From Botryosphaeria dothidea (lineage: Eukaryota; Ascomycota; Dothideomycetes; Botryosphaeriales; Botryosphaeriaceae): 64,000 bases of DNA. The stretch lies in assembly GCA_011503125.2 (NCBI GenBank), contig WWBZ02000082.1, forward strand, positions 248,001 through 312,000, given 5' to 3'. Below, piece after piece: positions 44,612 through 56,684 of the stretch (position 1 is the first letter of the stretch; every line of letters begins with the position of its first letter). The position numbers and the translations under genes are program-made. The notes beneath the pieces were generated by a model, which had not been told where the DNA came from, searched no databases, and saw nothing but the letters and a program-made list of their open reading frames with translations.

Positions 44612-47600
44612 GCTGGGTTGTGGCGCCTTGTCTCGTCGAGAGCACTGGGGGAGGCATTAGTTTCTGTCGCAGCTGAATTCAGTTGAGGAGTTCCTCTGAT
44701 GGACAATAATGGCAGCTTGGTAAGCATGCTGTCCTTCCGGAAGAACACCTCAACTCCTTGTGGAAAGCGCATTGACCTTGTTATCCGAGCCGTGTCCAGC
44801 TGCGTTCAGAAGACGTCGGCCGCCGGCGGAATGCTGCAGAATCGTTAAGTGAGACGCGGCCTTGAGCGTCGCTTAAAGTGTTCTTACTACCACTCAATCG
44901 GCGTTCTCCATTGCAGTCGTAGGTGATGCAATTTTCATGGTGGGGTATGCAAAGTGACTCAGCGGCGAGCCGCATAGCCGTCTGTAGCCTCACCGGCCGC
45001 GCCCGCTATCGGAATGGACGGCCTGAACATCAGATCTCTTCAATGTGCTGCGGAGAAACTGGAGCTCAGAACACCAAGAAATCTTTCCGTGTCGCCTGAG
45101 GTTCTCAGCTGGTGTCTTGTGCGCACCTTGCTGGAGGCAGTGCCAGGCGCCAAGCGTGCAGTCCCCTGAACGGCATTCCCGTCGTGGCGTCAGCATTCTA
45201 ACCTTACCGTGACACAGGGCGCCTATCGCTGGGAGTCGTCTCCTCGAGAAACGATCTGTCCAGAGCCGTACGAAACAATAGGATAAACGGTGGTCCCGTT
45301 TGTCACTTCCCCTACGGATCTAGAGGGGAAAAAAGCAGGCGGAGCATTGATACAGATGAGTCGAGTGGCTGTCCCACACGGCTGTCACGTCCAGAGACCG
45401 CGTCAACGCCCATTGTCCGAGTAGCATCTGCGCATGGACGCTGTACTCCATTGCTGCAGGCGGGCAGCTAGCGCGGGTTGGACGATACTCCGAACATTCC
45501 GTTTCGGGAAGGCGACCCAAGGGAACGAATGCACGTCGGCGCGCGAGCAAAGCGCCCAAAACACCTTGCACTGATTGGCAGCCCTGCGTGCGATTCCCCA
45601 CGGACTGAGACTTCGTTTCCAGGGCGCGGCTGGGGACGGCGGCGCGGGACGGGAATGCTCGATACCAACGGACCTCGTAATCGGGCTAAGCTGCCAGGCG
45701 TATCCGGCCTGCTGGAAAGTCGTCGCGCTGTTTGGAAAAGCCGGCGAAAACAATGAGCAAATGCATACCGTCGTACCAAGGCCCATATATCGATCCGCAA
45801 TGCTGGGCTCGCAGCTGGCCTCTGCAGCTCCGCGGTCTCGTGGCTTCCTCGTGCTGATGATTGACCTGGAGAGGTGGTGCCCCTGAGCCAGGCGTTGAAG
45901 CGAGTCGACCATGGGCCGTCTGCGGTCACCAGCGATGGTGAGACGTGAAACTCTGGTGTTAGCGGCATCCACGCAGCGAGTCGTGGAGGGCGACTATCAC
46001 GGCCGGCCGAGCATCAAACGCGGTATTTCTTGGCTTGGCCAGCCCTGCATCCGCCTAGTTCGCGGTAGTGAGCCAGGCACGACTCGAGGTGCAGTCGAAG
46101 CCACGCAGCAGCCCAACAAGCAGCGCTCAGTCCCCTGATGACTAGATAGCACGAGTGTGTACGAGTGAGGCTCCAGGAGCGCCCGCCCGTCGCCGCCAGC
46201 CTGAGTCCTGAGGAGCAGCGCAGGTACACGTAATGAGCTGCGAGGCCCGTGAAAATAAATAGAATCTGTGCAGCGTGGCCTGCCCTCCGTAACCCGACCC
46301 GATCTACTCTAGCGCCCTATCGCAGGGGCTCTCCGAGGGCCGCGAACTGCCTGGCCGTTTGTGCCTGACTCGGCGCTGATTGGACAAACACAAGGTTAGA
46401 ATAAAATCATCACATGTGGGGACGTGACGGCGGACGGACAACGGCGCAGCCAACGCGCACGCATGGAGCACTGGCAGCTCGGGAATTCGCAAGTTGCAAC
46501 ACCGCGGCCGTCTAGTGTGTCTGCCTGTCTGCCTGCCGGGCTGCCTGCAGCGCGCGCGCAGGCGCATCGCGCGACACGGCAGAAACGCGTCAGTTTAAGC
46601 TCCGGCGAGAATCCGAGTCGAGACGGCTGGCAGCGCAGCGCCACGCAGGCCGCCAGCGCTCGTGACGCTGGCCAGCGCGGTGCGGTGCCTCAGTCGCACC
46701 TCGCGCCTCGGTGGCCCTCGCAGCCACGCTCTCTTGTGAGGATTGTGCGCGCTGTGGCCGATTCCAGCAGTGAACTGCGGCCGGAGCTCAGCACGCCTGA
46801 TCGGGCCCAGCGACCCAGGGCGCGCGCGTCGCAATCCCAGGCCAACGGTAGCGGCGCCGGGGGTTTTCTGTTTCTGAAGGGCTCGCACATGGGTGTCTGG
46901 GCGGGCGCGCGGCGGAGGCGGCGGGCACGCTGCAGTAGGCCGAGCACGGATGTGCTAGCCCAGCTCCCCGACAGACGATTTTTGGCACTTTCCTGACGGC
47001 CGGAATGCCGATCCCTGATCCTTGGGTAAAAACGGGGCAGGCGTTGGCGGCGGCGCGGGCGTGGGTGTCGGATATGCCTGCAGGTGCACGTCGAGCGGGC
47101 GGACGCGGCGCAGGGTGCAGTGTCGAGGCTCTCGATTCTTAACGGCCGGTTGCACAGTCTCTCCTCGTCCAGCTCAAAATCCGCCTGCGCCCCCGACGCT
47201 CTCGCCTTCCTTCGCTTTTGCCTCCGCATTGATGCGACCAAGTCTCGCCATCAACACGCCGCTCATTACCATCCCGCCGGCCTACCCCCGCCAAAACACC
47301 ACGCACGCGCTTCGTCCCTCCCTCAACACAATCGACCTCTCCCACCAGCAGCCTCCACTACCAGCATCATCCCGCTCTGCCAGGTAAACATGTCCTCACG
47401 GCCCCACTGCGGTGCAAAACCCGCCATCTGCCTCGCGCCTGCGGCTCGCCGTGCGCATTGACGTACCGTGAAGGCCCCGCGAGCACACCACGTGCTGAGT
47501 ATGCGTTGGGCACGCCGCCGAGGCCTGTTCCCAGCCTGCTCCCTGCGGTCGTTAGCTTGCATTTGCAGACAACACAGACCTTTGCTAACACTGTCTGCGC

Positions 47601-47735
47601 GTCCAGCTCCCTAAGCTCGCCCGCACCCTCGCTTGTTTACCCGCGTCATCACCCACGTCAAAAGCTCTCTCTCTCTCTTTCTCGCCGCGGATGTCCTAAC
47701 GCCTCATTCGTGCCCCCCACCACCAAGGAAACACC
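44612..47735. other. Long divergent intergenic region, 3.1 kb
   Basis: Very GC-rich from about 45.4 to 47.7 kb, so stops are rare and frames up to about 190 codons occur by chance. I recognise no domain and no consistent splice chain. The last 250 bp are C/T-rich with a CTCTCTCTCTCTTTCTC tract near 47661-47685, a typical leader for the gene at 47736. The region could hold a non-coding transcript, but nothing in the sequence shows one. Confidence 0.45.
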
Positions 47736-49227
47736 ATGGCTTCCCAAAGATCTTCCAAATCCCCCGTTGGCGCCGTCGTGGCGAGCCAGCAACACATCCG
47801 CACCGCTTCCGAGTTGTCCATGACCTCAGAAACCGCCCAGCAGCGCAAGCATGAGGACAACCTGATGGCCCAGCTCTACTCGCAAACCGAAGGAAAGGAC
47901 CTCCCGCTCCGCACTATGTACATCCTCAACTGTGCATCGAGAGGACAACATCCGTTGCCCCCAAATGCCAAGGGTCTCGAGAGCGTCCCCGAATTCACGA
48001 GCATTCTCCAGACCGAAATGTCGCAGCTGCCGCTTCAGAGGACATCCCTTCCCTACGTGTTCGTGCGCAAGTTTGTGAAGGAGACCTTCTGTCAGGAGGA
48101 ACTTGGCCGTGTCAACTTCTCGCAAGCACTCACTGCTCTCGACTACCTGAAAGATATCGAGCTCCGCAGGCAAAAGATGGTACAAGATATGTGGCAGAGG
48201 GTCGACATCGAGACATGGGAGTCGATTGAAGAGAAGGTCTCCCGAGACGAAGCCATTATCAAACTGTTCAACATCCTTAACCGCAAGGAGAAATATCTCG
48301 GCGAGTTGTATGCCTGGCTTTACGTGCACCTTCGCCAGTGGGTATGTTTCAACTCTCGACATCACCGTAAGATCCCAGATAAGCTGACAGTTTCAGATCC
48401 TTGTTCACGAGATCAAGAACCAACCATTCGACAAGCACAACTGCATGGCGATGTTGAATACTCTCTGGCCTCCGATTCCCTCATCCGTCCCCGACGGCAT
48501 CTCGAAAGAGATCGTCCAGTCTCAGCGCAAGGACTTCTTCAAGACTATCAACTCTATTCCCGGCAGAGGCATGGCCGACATCGACCGTCTCATCGTGGAG
48601 CAAGCCAAGGAAGGCGAACCTAACGGTTGGCCTTGCACAGCTCACATGATGAACAAGTACATGCAGAAGGCCGATGAAGTCATCGATCTTGCTGAGAGGA
48701 TTCAGACGAGAGCTGACCTCGACATCCACGCTCCCCCTCGTACGCCCCTGCCTGATCCTTTGCCTTCTCCTTCGGTAGAACAGGACCCGCCGCGCAAGGG
48801 CCGCAAGCAGGTCGATTCCGGTGTCAGCTTTGGCTCGGCTATGACCAAGAGGCCTTCCACTAGCGGCAGTGATAGCACCACCAACAGTTTTTACAAGCAG
48901 CAACTCAGCTCTTTTGAATTTTCTGAACCCAAGACACCGACTAGGGTCAGAATTAACAGGGTCCTCCATCGACTGTCTCGTAAGAAGACTACTGGGGACC
49001 TCTCTAGCCAGGAAAAGCCGGAGAAGCCCGAGAGTGAGAAGTCGAGGACGCTCCGCAAGATGCGATCGCTGGGTGCTATTGCTCACGAGTTCAAGTACCG
49101 GAACATGAGTGGCGCCACCTTGACGGATTCCCGCAACACCAGTGTCTCGGAGCCATTCAATGCTGAAGAAATGAAGCGCAAGCGTATGGCCTATGAGGAG
49201 TCGAACACCATTGGCCAAGCAATCTAA
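47736..49227 (+). CDS. Conserved hypothetical protein, unrecognised family
   Basis: Exons 47736-48341 and 48397-49227 (donor GTATGT, acceptor TTTCAG) give 478 residues. I do not recognise the family. Residues about 35-290 look globular and largely helical, with Leu/Glu/Lys/Arg-rich blocks such as ALDYLKDIELRRQKMVQDMW and IKLFNILNRKEKYLGELYAW. PFDKHNCMAMLNTLWPPIPS lies just after the splice. From about 310 the sequence turns Pro/Ser/Lys-rich and probably disordered, with possible phosphorylation sites and a basic block (RVLHRLSRKK). There is no signal peptide, membrane segment or catalytic motif. The even codon use, the clean intron and the low-complexity tail after a folded part support a real gene, probably for a cytosolic adaptor. 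Confidence 0.8.
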
Positions 49228-52200
49228 AAATGACTCAAGCGCACCTTCGCACCGCAAGTTTGCCTCCCAGATAGAAGGCTACCTTTTCATGACTGTTAAT
49301 GAACCGATACGAACTTTTTTTCCCGGTACACTCATTACTCGGCAGAGGCTGAAACGCCTCTGCAGTCACACACACACTCTCTCTCTCTCCCTCGCACCAC
49401 TTGATATCACTTTCATTGCGATCTTTTTTTCATTCTGTCGTTTCGGTATGGCGCATAAGGATCTGGAGGCTCGGCTGAAAAGCATCTTTTTTCCCCGCGA
49501 CACGCGGATTACATTGTCTTGACATGGGGCTTTTTCGTTTTATTATTTCAATGGCTACCGGCGCCTTGGTACACAAAAGGGAAGCCCTCGCGGGGCCAAA
49601 ATTTTCCTTTCCGTCTCGTCACCATCTGGAGGAGGGCCTATGGAGTTTCATTTGGTTTTTGCTTTTTGGGCACGCTGCATAGCTGGACGCTTTCGCTTCT
49701 TTGTCAATATTTGGAGGAAGGGGCAGGGTGGCTGGACATTTGATTTTGAACAGGAATCGGGGCGGCTAAGGAAGAAGGATAATGGATGACCAGGAGTAAA
49801 GCAATGGCCGGGTTGGGAGGATGGCTCTCTGGTAACCGGCGTCTAGAGCTGATCATGCATGCGGTCTCACGGTCAAGGGACAAGGACGGGCATGAAAATT
49901 AGCAACCCCGGATTGGCTTGAGTTAGATTATTCTAACAATAAACGGTCGCCAAAATCCACGAATAGTAGTGTATGTTGTAGTAGAGTTAAAAGTAAATCT
50001 ATCAACTCTGCAAAAACCTTCCCTGCATAGGTGTGGCAGTGACCAGCGAGGCGCTCATGGAGGAAGGAGGAGCATGCACCGCGGCTTCCCGATCGGATTT
50101 TCACGTGCAGAAAACGATGAGAATAAGCAACGAAAAACGCTTACAGCATGGGGACTTGGCACGCGTCGATGTCGGCGGAGAAGCAAGCACGTCGGGAACG
50201 CCACGCAACCGGTCAACTCCACAATGATGCAGTCACCTCCACAATCGCCGACGAAGAAGCAAACCACTCCGCGCGATTACCCACCGGCGTGCTGGTCCCC
50301 CCACTCAAACCTCCATTGGCACGGGCGATCACGACCTAGAGACCCAGCTCACCATTTTCCAAATTTCGCGGAAAGCTCGCTCTTGGGATCACTGCGTGGG
50401 GCTCCCAAAATCCAGAACCGTCGTCGATTCACGATGCCAGGGCGAGGGTGGAGCAGCCAACCCACGATCCGCCGACGTCTCCGAAATCCTTCTGCCTGGC
50501 GCGGGTCCACGTCCATGTCCATGTCCCCCTTCTTCCGACCCCCTACGCAGCCGTCATCAGATTTCCCCGAAGTTCTGGACAACCCATCCGTGCTCTCACG
50601 CACAACCTCCTTTTAAATTGGCGAGGCGCCCGGCAATTGTGAAATGACGCTCGATTGCATCACGCCGCAGCAACGGCCACCCAGCCGCCCGCAATAATAA
50701 ATAAGATTCACGATTCGCGCCCGAGCCCCGTTCCAACCCTGCAACGCACGCCGCATGCTCTCTCTGGGCCGTCCGCCGCGTGAGGCGCATGGAGAGCAAC
50801 AACGAAGGGGAGCGACGGGGTCCCACAAGCCGTTGAGCCGCGGCACGCCATGATCTGCCCGCTGTAACCGTCGTCTTCCACCCTTTGGGGGCTGCTGCGC
50901 GCCCTTCTCGACTCGCCGTCTCGCGTGCGCGCATTATTGCTTTCGTGTTTTGCTTCTTCTGCTGCCCTCTCTCCCCTTTGCGCTCGCGAACGCAATCTTG
51001 TTTCATCTTTCCGGTACGTGGTCACTGCCGCCCTCGTGCGAGCGAGCGGGAAGCACGGTGCACGTGCGTTTCACATGGGCGTACACATACCTTCTGGACA
51101 AGTTGCCTTGAGCACAGCCTTGTGGCGAAGCTCTACACAAAGATGGTCACGTAAACGACGCGGCCCGGCCGGCCTGCCGAGGTGTTGTGTGTATGTGCTC
51201 GCGGACTCGCCGAATCGTGTTTCAAGCAGCATTGACAACAATGTCTTTGCTTTTGCGCTGCCTGCCTCATTCCTGCCCGGTCTCGCTGTGCTGACGCAGG
51301 GCGGTGAGCGCTGTGCCCTTTTTGCTTCGTTAAAATGATGCTAATGATCGGCCATCACTTCCACGCCGCACAGGGAAGAATCACCAACGCGTGGACCTTG
51401 CTTGTGCCGGCGGCCTGACACAAAACCGTTTGGCAGGAATCTCCTGCAGATCCAGTTTCCTCGACGCTGTGCGTTCCCTCGTTGCCCATTTCTGAGACGC
51501 CAGCCAGGGAAATTTGCCAAAAATAAGTTGGAGGATTATTATTATTTTACCACAGCGTTTGTGAGCACAATAGCCGACCGGCGGTGATCCGAGATCTACA
51601 TGCAAGAATTCGCGTAAAATAAGGTTGCCCTTTGGGCTACGTCGTGACGTGGATTGGGGGATCTAGACTTCTTCAGCTGGACATGGAGCTCTGCCTGTTT
51701 GATCTGCATTCGCCGACGATTGGGTGTGGCGACGGGGCCTCCTTCTCTTCCCATAATAACCATAATATTGGGCAGCCGGGTTCGCCATCGTCTCTGATGA
51801 GGCTTCTCGGAAGTCCGCGGTACCGGAAGGCCAGCCGTAAGAGTGGGAGGCAGGGGTGAAACCGCATCGTGTCTCCCGTCGTATGCACGTTTGCTCAGAT
51901 TTCCGAGACGAACCGAGCGAACGTGGGCAATAGCTGAGGGGCTGATATTATACGACAAGGCGAAATGCTGGCTTTGCTATAGGACCAAAGGTTTGATTTA
52001 CACACTCGCTCGCTTCTCATCGGTTATCGCGTCGCTTCCATCCTTTTCGCTTGCTGTTGTAAGCATACATGCGACGCAGCGCACATACGCCGAGTATTTC
52101 TCCACTATGCTTTTCCGCACTACTTGGTGCTCGCAATTCTTTCTCCGGATGTCAGGTGGTGTCTTTCTGCCTTTCTCCTTTCTTTGGCTCCATGCAGAGA

Positions 52201-53234
52201 TGCTTAGTCCATTACAATATGAGTAACCTTGCATAGCCTCGCGCTAATGCATAACGGGCCAAGGAAGTTCATGTAGTGCTCGAGGCATAATAGATTGTTT
52301 GCTGACCGATACGGATAGCTATTAGAGAACCCGGCAAGAGCCAGCTTCGTAGGGAGAAGCATTCGTCCGGTAGGAGTTGAACCTACCGGCAAGTGTCATT
52401 CCGGCTGGATCCGCGTAATAATAGCACGCGGATCGCAGGACTGAGGCGGGTACTAAATGGAGTCGAGGAGTTGTGCAGACTTCCGTGTGTCTGACTCGCC
52501 ATGCTTGAGCGTCGAGCGCAATCTTAAGCGCGGACATTTGAATATGCCTAGGGCTGAAATGCTTGACTATCCCATGCTCACCGCTTGGAGGGTTGTGAAG
52601 ATCCACTTTCCCTAATTGGGACAGAGAAGACGTCTTGGACCAACGTCACTCAACAAAAATCAATCCAATATCAGATTGTACAGAGTGGTGCTACAGCCGA
52701 CGATTGGCGCAGAACGAGACATCGCCGCGAACAAAGGTAAACTAAAAATCATGGCGAGTGGAGGGTTTCACCCGGATGACTCCGTTACTTTAAATGCAAT
52801 ACACTTGCGTCCTGACGAATGCTTTGGCTGCCTATGAAGTTGTGTTTACTGAAGACTATTGCCGACGGACGTGATAGCCCTCTGAGTGCAGATATCACGA
52901 TCGAGGGAGCGGATGAGTGTAGTTGAGACATCATCCTTAGCCATGTCCAACTCTCCACGCATTTCGCGGGCCACTGCTGCATTGTTGTAGACCAGGATAA
53001 CCCTCGGATCAAACCATAGCATTTATTAAGAATACTGATAACTAGACCGCATGGTATATCAGTCAGGTCGATCTATGCAACAACGCGGCATTCCCAGAAT
53101 ACAAGAGCCCATAACTCCAATGTCCAAAGACACTCACCGGGTATGTTACCGAAAAAGACAATTCGAGGACAAAAGGAAATCCGCGAAACGAATGGAGGTG
53201 GGACGTATAAATTTGAAAAACACACGGACAATAC
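49228..53234. other. Longest gene-free stretch, 4 kb, convergent
   Basis: Lies between two stop codons. A (CA)n(CT)n microsatellite sits near 49368-49395, in what is probably the 3' UTR of the upstream gene. From 50 to 51 kb it is GC-rich with frames of up to 215 codons that look random. From 51.4 to 53 kb it is AT-richer. A cluster of three perfect hairpins lies at 52344-52434. No transposase, reverse transcriptase or long terminal repeat is seen. Confidence 0.5.
52344..52434. other. Cluster of three perfect hairpins
   Basis: Three inverted repeats lie within 91 bp: 52344-52360 (5-bp stem GCTTC, 7-nt loop), 52367-52389 (8-bp stem CCGGTAGG, 7-nt loop AGTTGAA) and 52408-52434 (9-bp stem GATCCGCGT, 9-nt loop AATAATAGC). 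All stems are perfect. Function unknown; see findings. Confidence 0.7.
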
Positions 53235-55002
53235 TTAGTTGCCATTGGTCATCTGCTTCTTCCTCATCAGCGCATCCTGCTGCTTCTGGTCGAGCTGGCC
53301 TTGCTGCTGCTGTCCACCCATCGACGCCAGCCAACTCGGCGGCTGAATGCCCGTCTGGTCGTTGATCGTGCTCAGCAGCGGGGGCAGGCTCTGAAAGAGA
53401 TTCCTGATTGGAGCGGTGGGGTCGGCGCCCTCGCCCTGGGCGCCAGTGTTCCAGACGTTGATCTTGGGCTGCAGACCGTTGATGGCGCGAGCGTTCTCGC
53501 GGGCCAGGGCCTCGTAGGTGCCATTCTGGAGCATCATGTACTGCAGCAAGCCCTGCGGGCCGCCCAGCACATTGGCCAGCTCGCCGTAGGCGCTAGCCAT
53601 CTCCTTGAGACCCTCAGCCTCACGCTTACGGGCAATGTAGCCGGCCTCGGCCTCCTTGGTCGCGGTGATGTACCGCGCCTCGGCGTCGCGCGATTGCGCG
53701 TAAAAGTCGGCATCGGCCTCCTGCTGGCGGCGCAGGTTCGCGGCCTCGGCGTCCTTTGTTGTCTTGAAGAAGTCGGCCTCAGCGTCGGCACGCTGCTTGT
53801 ACTGGTCACCGTCGGCAGCCTTAGTCTGCGCGTACAGCTCCGCATCAGCACGCTCCTGGGCCGACTCGCGCTGGATCTTGGCCTGGGTAACAGTCGTGGC
53901 GCGCAGGCGCTCCAGCTCCATCTCTGCACGCTTGCGCTCGAGGTCCTTCTGCAGCTCCGTGTCGCGGCTCTCGGCCGCGCGCTTAGCGTTGATGCGCGCG
54001 AGGTTGAGGCTCTGCTCGATCTCGATCTCTTTAGAAGTAAGCTTTGCGTCCGCCGACGCCTTCTCGCCCTTGCGCTCCGTCTCGAGGACAGCCGTGGCAG
54101 CATGGATCTTTGCGATTTCTTGCTTCGTCTTGCCCTGCTTCTCGGCCTCGCCGACCTCTCCACGCATACGAGCATCCGCCACGTCGACTTTGGCTTGGTT
54201 GAGGGCGCCCTCGTGGGCCTTGCGACTGAGGTATGCGAAGTATTCGCTGCCGGGCGTGTCCTGAAGTTCCTTGACGTTCGCGTTCTTTTCCTCGGGTTAG
54301 TTTTCTGTCCCCCTTGTTCTCTGGAGGTGGGGTCTTACGTAGATGCGGAGACCAAACTGGTCGAGTTCACTCTGCACATTCTCGATGACCTTCTGCTTAA
54401 ACACCTTTCGTGCTGAGAAAAGCTCCTCCATAGTCATGTTAGACACAATTGACCGCGTTTCACCCTCAATTATACCCTTGACGATGTCCTGAACATGGCT
54501 ACGGCCAGCCTCGACGCTGCGTACGCCACCCTTCGCGGTAGCTTTGCCGTCGGATTCTCCGCTAAGGAGGACAGCATATTTGGTCATAGAGGCGACGGTA
54601 TCCTCAGGACCGATAGTGAAGACGGCAGGCAGGGAGAACTTGAGTTTCTCGATCGTCATGGCGGTGAGACTCATTGAGAAGTCGAATGGCGTCACCGATA
54701 TCGTGATATGCTTCTGGAATGGAAATACAAACGCCTTCTTGGCGATTTTGACTCCCTCGATACCAACGCCAGTAACGACCTGGAGGATAGCGGATCAGTG
54801 GGAATTCTCTTTTTCATTGAAGATCTGGAGTATGGTGCTGCCGAGCAACAAGATTGGCGGTCGTCAAGCATGTTGTCGGCCGTATGGAGAGAGTTGTGAC
54901 TTACGAGGTACGAGTTCGGATCTGCTACATGATACCTGGAGTCGTAGTGTTAGTCGAATGAGGTACTGAAGAGTTATTAGAGCCCATGACTTACCAAGGC
55001 AT
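53235..55002 (-). CDS. floA: Flotillin (SPFH/reggie family membrane-microdomain scaffold)
   Basis: Scaffold of ordered membrane domains; in filamentous fungi it affects hyphal polarity. Exons 55002-54995, 54935-54905, 54779-54339 and 54284-53235 give 509 residues. The first exon is only 8 nt (ATGCCTTG); joined, the start reads MPWYHVADPNSYLVVTGVGI. The SPFH domain (about 1-190) includes KKAFVFPFQKH, TPFDFSMSLTAMTIEKLKFS and SELDQFGLRIY. The flotillin domain (about 190-400) is a long coiled coil with the expected Glu-Ala repeats (EADADFYAQSRDAEA, KEAEAGYIARKREAEG). The end is Pro/Gln-rich. There is no transmembrane helix, as expected for a lipid-inserted hairpin protein. The acceptor before NANVKELQD is an AAG, 13 nt after CTAAC. 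A GAG six nt upstream would add Glu-Lys. Confidence 0.93.
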
Positions 55003-55906
55003 ATTGACAGCTTCAATTAGTTTATCTTCTAGAAAGTAGGATGCTATTGCAGGTTCAGGAGGGCTTCAAACTTCTAGAATTTGAAGTGACAAGACCGAAG
55101 AACCAGGCTCAGGCGGCTCTCAAATCAGAATTGGAGGTTATGTCGCACTGAAAAGTGGGTATTAGACACCTTTATATGCATCGCTTTCAGAAATGTCTGG
55201 AGGTTTTGGTCCCAAGAGCCGATATCCGGGCTGCCTCGCAAACACAGCCGAATTTTTGGCCCCAGCGTGAGAACCAACATCATAGGCGATTCCGTGCTGC
55301 GGATCCACATGCTTCGCACGAGGTAGTTCTGGAAAACTGCTATGGGGCCCAACCAAACCCCTGGTGAGAGTACCTTCTCGTGGCGAGCTAACGTCATTGG
55401 GCAGAGGCGATGCCGCTTTCGGCTCTGGGCTATACACAGCCACCCGAAGGATTCGGGACTCCTCCAGCGAGAGCGCAGTCACCTGTTCAAAAGCGAGGCA
55501 GACATGCGTGTGATCAAACTTTCTTTATATCTCTTCGGTATTCCTGAACAGGTTGGCGCAGCCTAGGATGCTGCATTTCCGACCTTGGCGTTGGAAAGTC
55601 AGCCTCGCTGGCAATAACGTGAGAGCCTGGCCCCGATCGCGAATGACTGCATTGGACCATACACAACCGTCCTTTAACCCACGGTCCGTGTTAGCCGACA
55701 ACCTCGAGTTGTTGGTATTCTTACTGCCCTGCGCCTTGCTGCTGCCTGATTCAACTCACTCCATCCGGCTTCGCGCAAGGCTTTATTGAACACTGTTTTA
55801 CTCACCGGTCTTGCACCAACCACCTGTTTCGGTTCCTTAGGTTTGCCTCGTCAAATCATAATAGGGAGGCTGCCACGTTGCGTGAGTAATCTCCGCATCG
55901 AACATC
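55003..55906. other. Divergent intergenic region, flotillin / unknown protein
   Basis: 904 bp with short frames only. TTTATATG near 55170 and TTTATATC near 55523 are possible TATA-like elements. Nothing else is supported. Confidence 0.45.
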
Positions 55907-56684
55907 ATGTCGTACGAAAAAGATGATTTCACGCTTCCAAGCTACGAAGACTCACTCTCGGGACGGGCATCCGGGAGTACTCATGGCGGCCAGCAAATCA
56001 TCGACCGGTTAACGAACGTCCGAGCGAGACATATCCGCGAAATCATCGACGGGGTCGTCTATCCAAGAATAGAAGACCAGGCCATATATGGCATCGCAAA
56101 CACCACGATTGCATTGATTCCCTCGGATGCTGTGGCGGAAAAGCCGGTATCAGAATTTAGTAAGTCAGATGAAGCTGGTGTTGATGCTAGATACGATTCT
56201 AATGCCGTTAGATTTCGGTGATCAAAAGGGAGAAGAGAGCCTTGAGCTTGTGGGATTCCCCTCTGATGAAGCCGTTCAGCAAGTGCGGCTTAAGGGGCCG
56301 TTGAATCGCATACAATTCTGGCGACAGGCCGGCGTCCTAGAAGAATTTCAACGGACATTACAGGGCAAACTTGCAACGGCTCCATTCGCTCCAATGCCAC
56401 AGCAGGCCGCACCACAATCTCCCACGACAGGCCCAGAATCTGATACTCCCGCACCTTCTCAGAGACGAGGACTCCTGAGGAGAAGACAGGTCTCATCCCC
56501 AAGGGTATCCTCAACAGCAAGTATCGAACGTGCTACCACGGAAGCAATGGTTGAGAAGCCCGCCAGTGGACTCCGGGCACGTATTGCACTGGAGGACATC
56601 TGCTTCAGGACCGTGTCCGACTTTGGGCTTTACGATACTATCAGCCGGCCAGCTGTGGTAATATACATTGTAGCTGGGCTTTGA
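55907..56684 (+). CDS. Uncharacterised fungal protein with N-terminal PSYE motif
   Basis: Exons 55907-56159 and 56212-56684 (donor GTAAGT, CTAAT branch site, acceptor TTAG) give 241 residues. The N-terminus MSYEKDDFTLPSYEDSLSGR is acidic with a PSYE element, a pattern found in fungal adaptor and arrestin-network proteins. A compact part follows: VRARHIREIIDGVVYPRIED, IYGIANTTIALIPSD, ELVGFPSDEAVQQVRLKG and IQFWRQAGVLEEFQRTLQG. From memory this layout occurs in a small family of unstudied ascomycete proteins, with VGFPSxE and FWRQ as the best-kept words. The C-terminal 110 residues are Pro/Ser/Arg-rich, ending in a short hydrophobic stretch (AVVIYIVAGL). No function can be assigned. Confidence 0.75.

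Noticed and set aside
45403..45972. 189-codon minus-strand frame in the 3.1-kb gap
   Set aside because: No recognisable domain, and both strands are open in this GC-rich block.
52367..52410. Possible tRNA on the minus strand (GGTTCAACTCC looks like a T-arm / B box)
   Set aside because: No acceptor stem can be formed around it, the A-box match upstream is poor and too close, and no anticodon arm is present. Kept only as a hairpin.
52850..53015. Short minus-strand frame reading VILVYNNAAVAREMRG, faintly like a decayed enzyme fragment
   Set aside because: The open part is about 60 codons, the resemblance is too weak to name a family, and no flanking pieces continue it.
53301..54416. 371-codon open frame antisense to flotillin
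   Set aside because: It is the complement of a GC-rich coiled-coil coding region. The translation is Leu/Ala/Arg-rich low complexity, and the flotillin exons on the other strand are clearly real.
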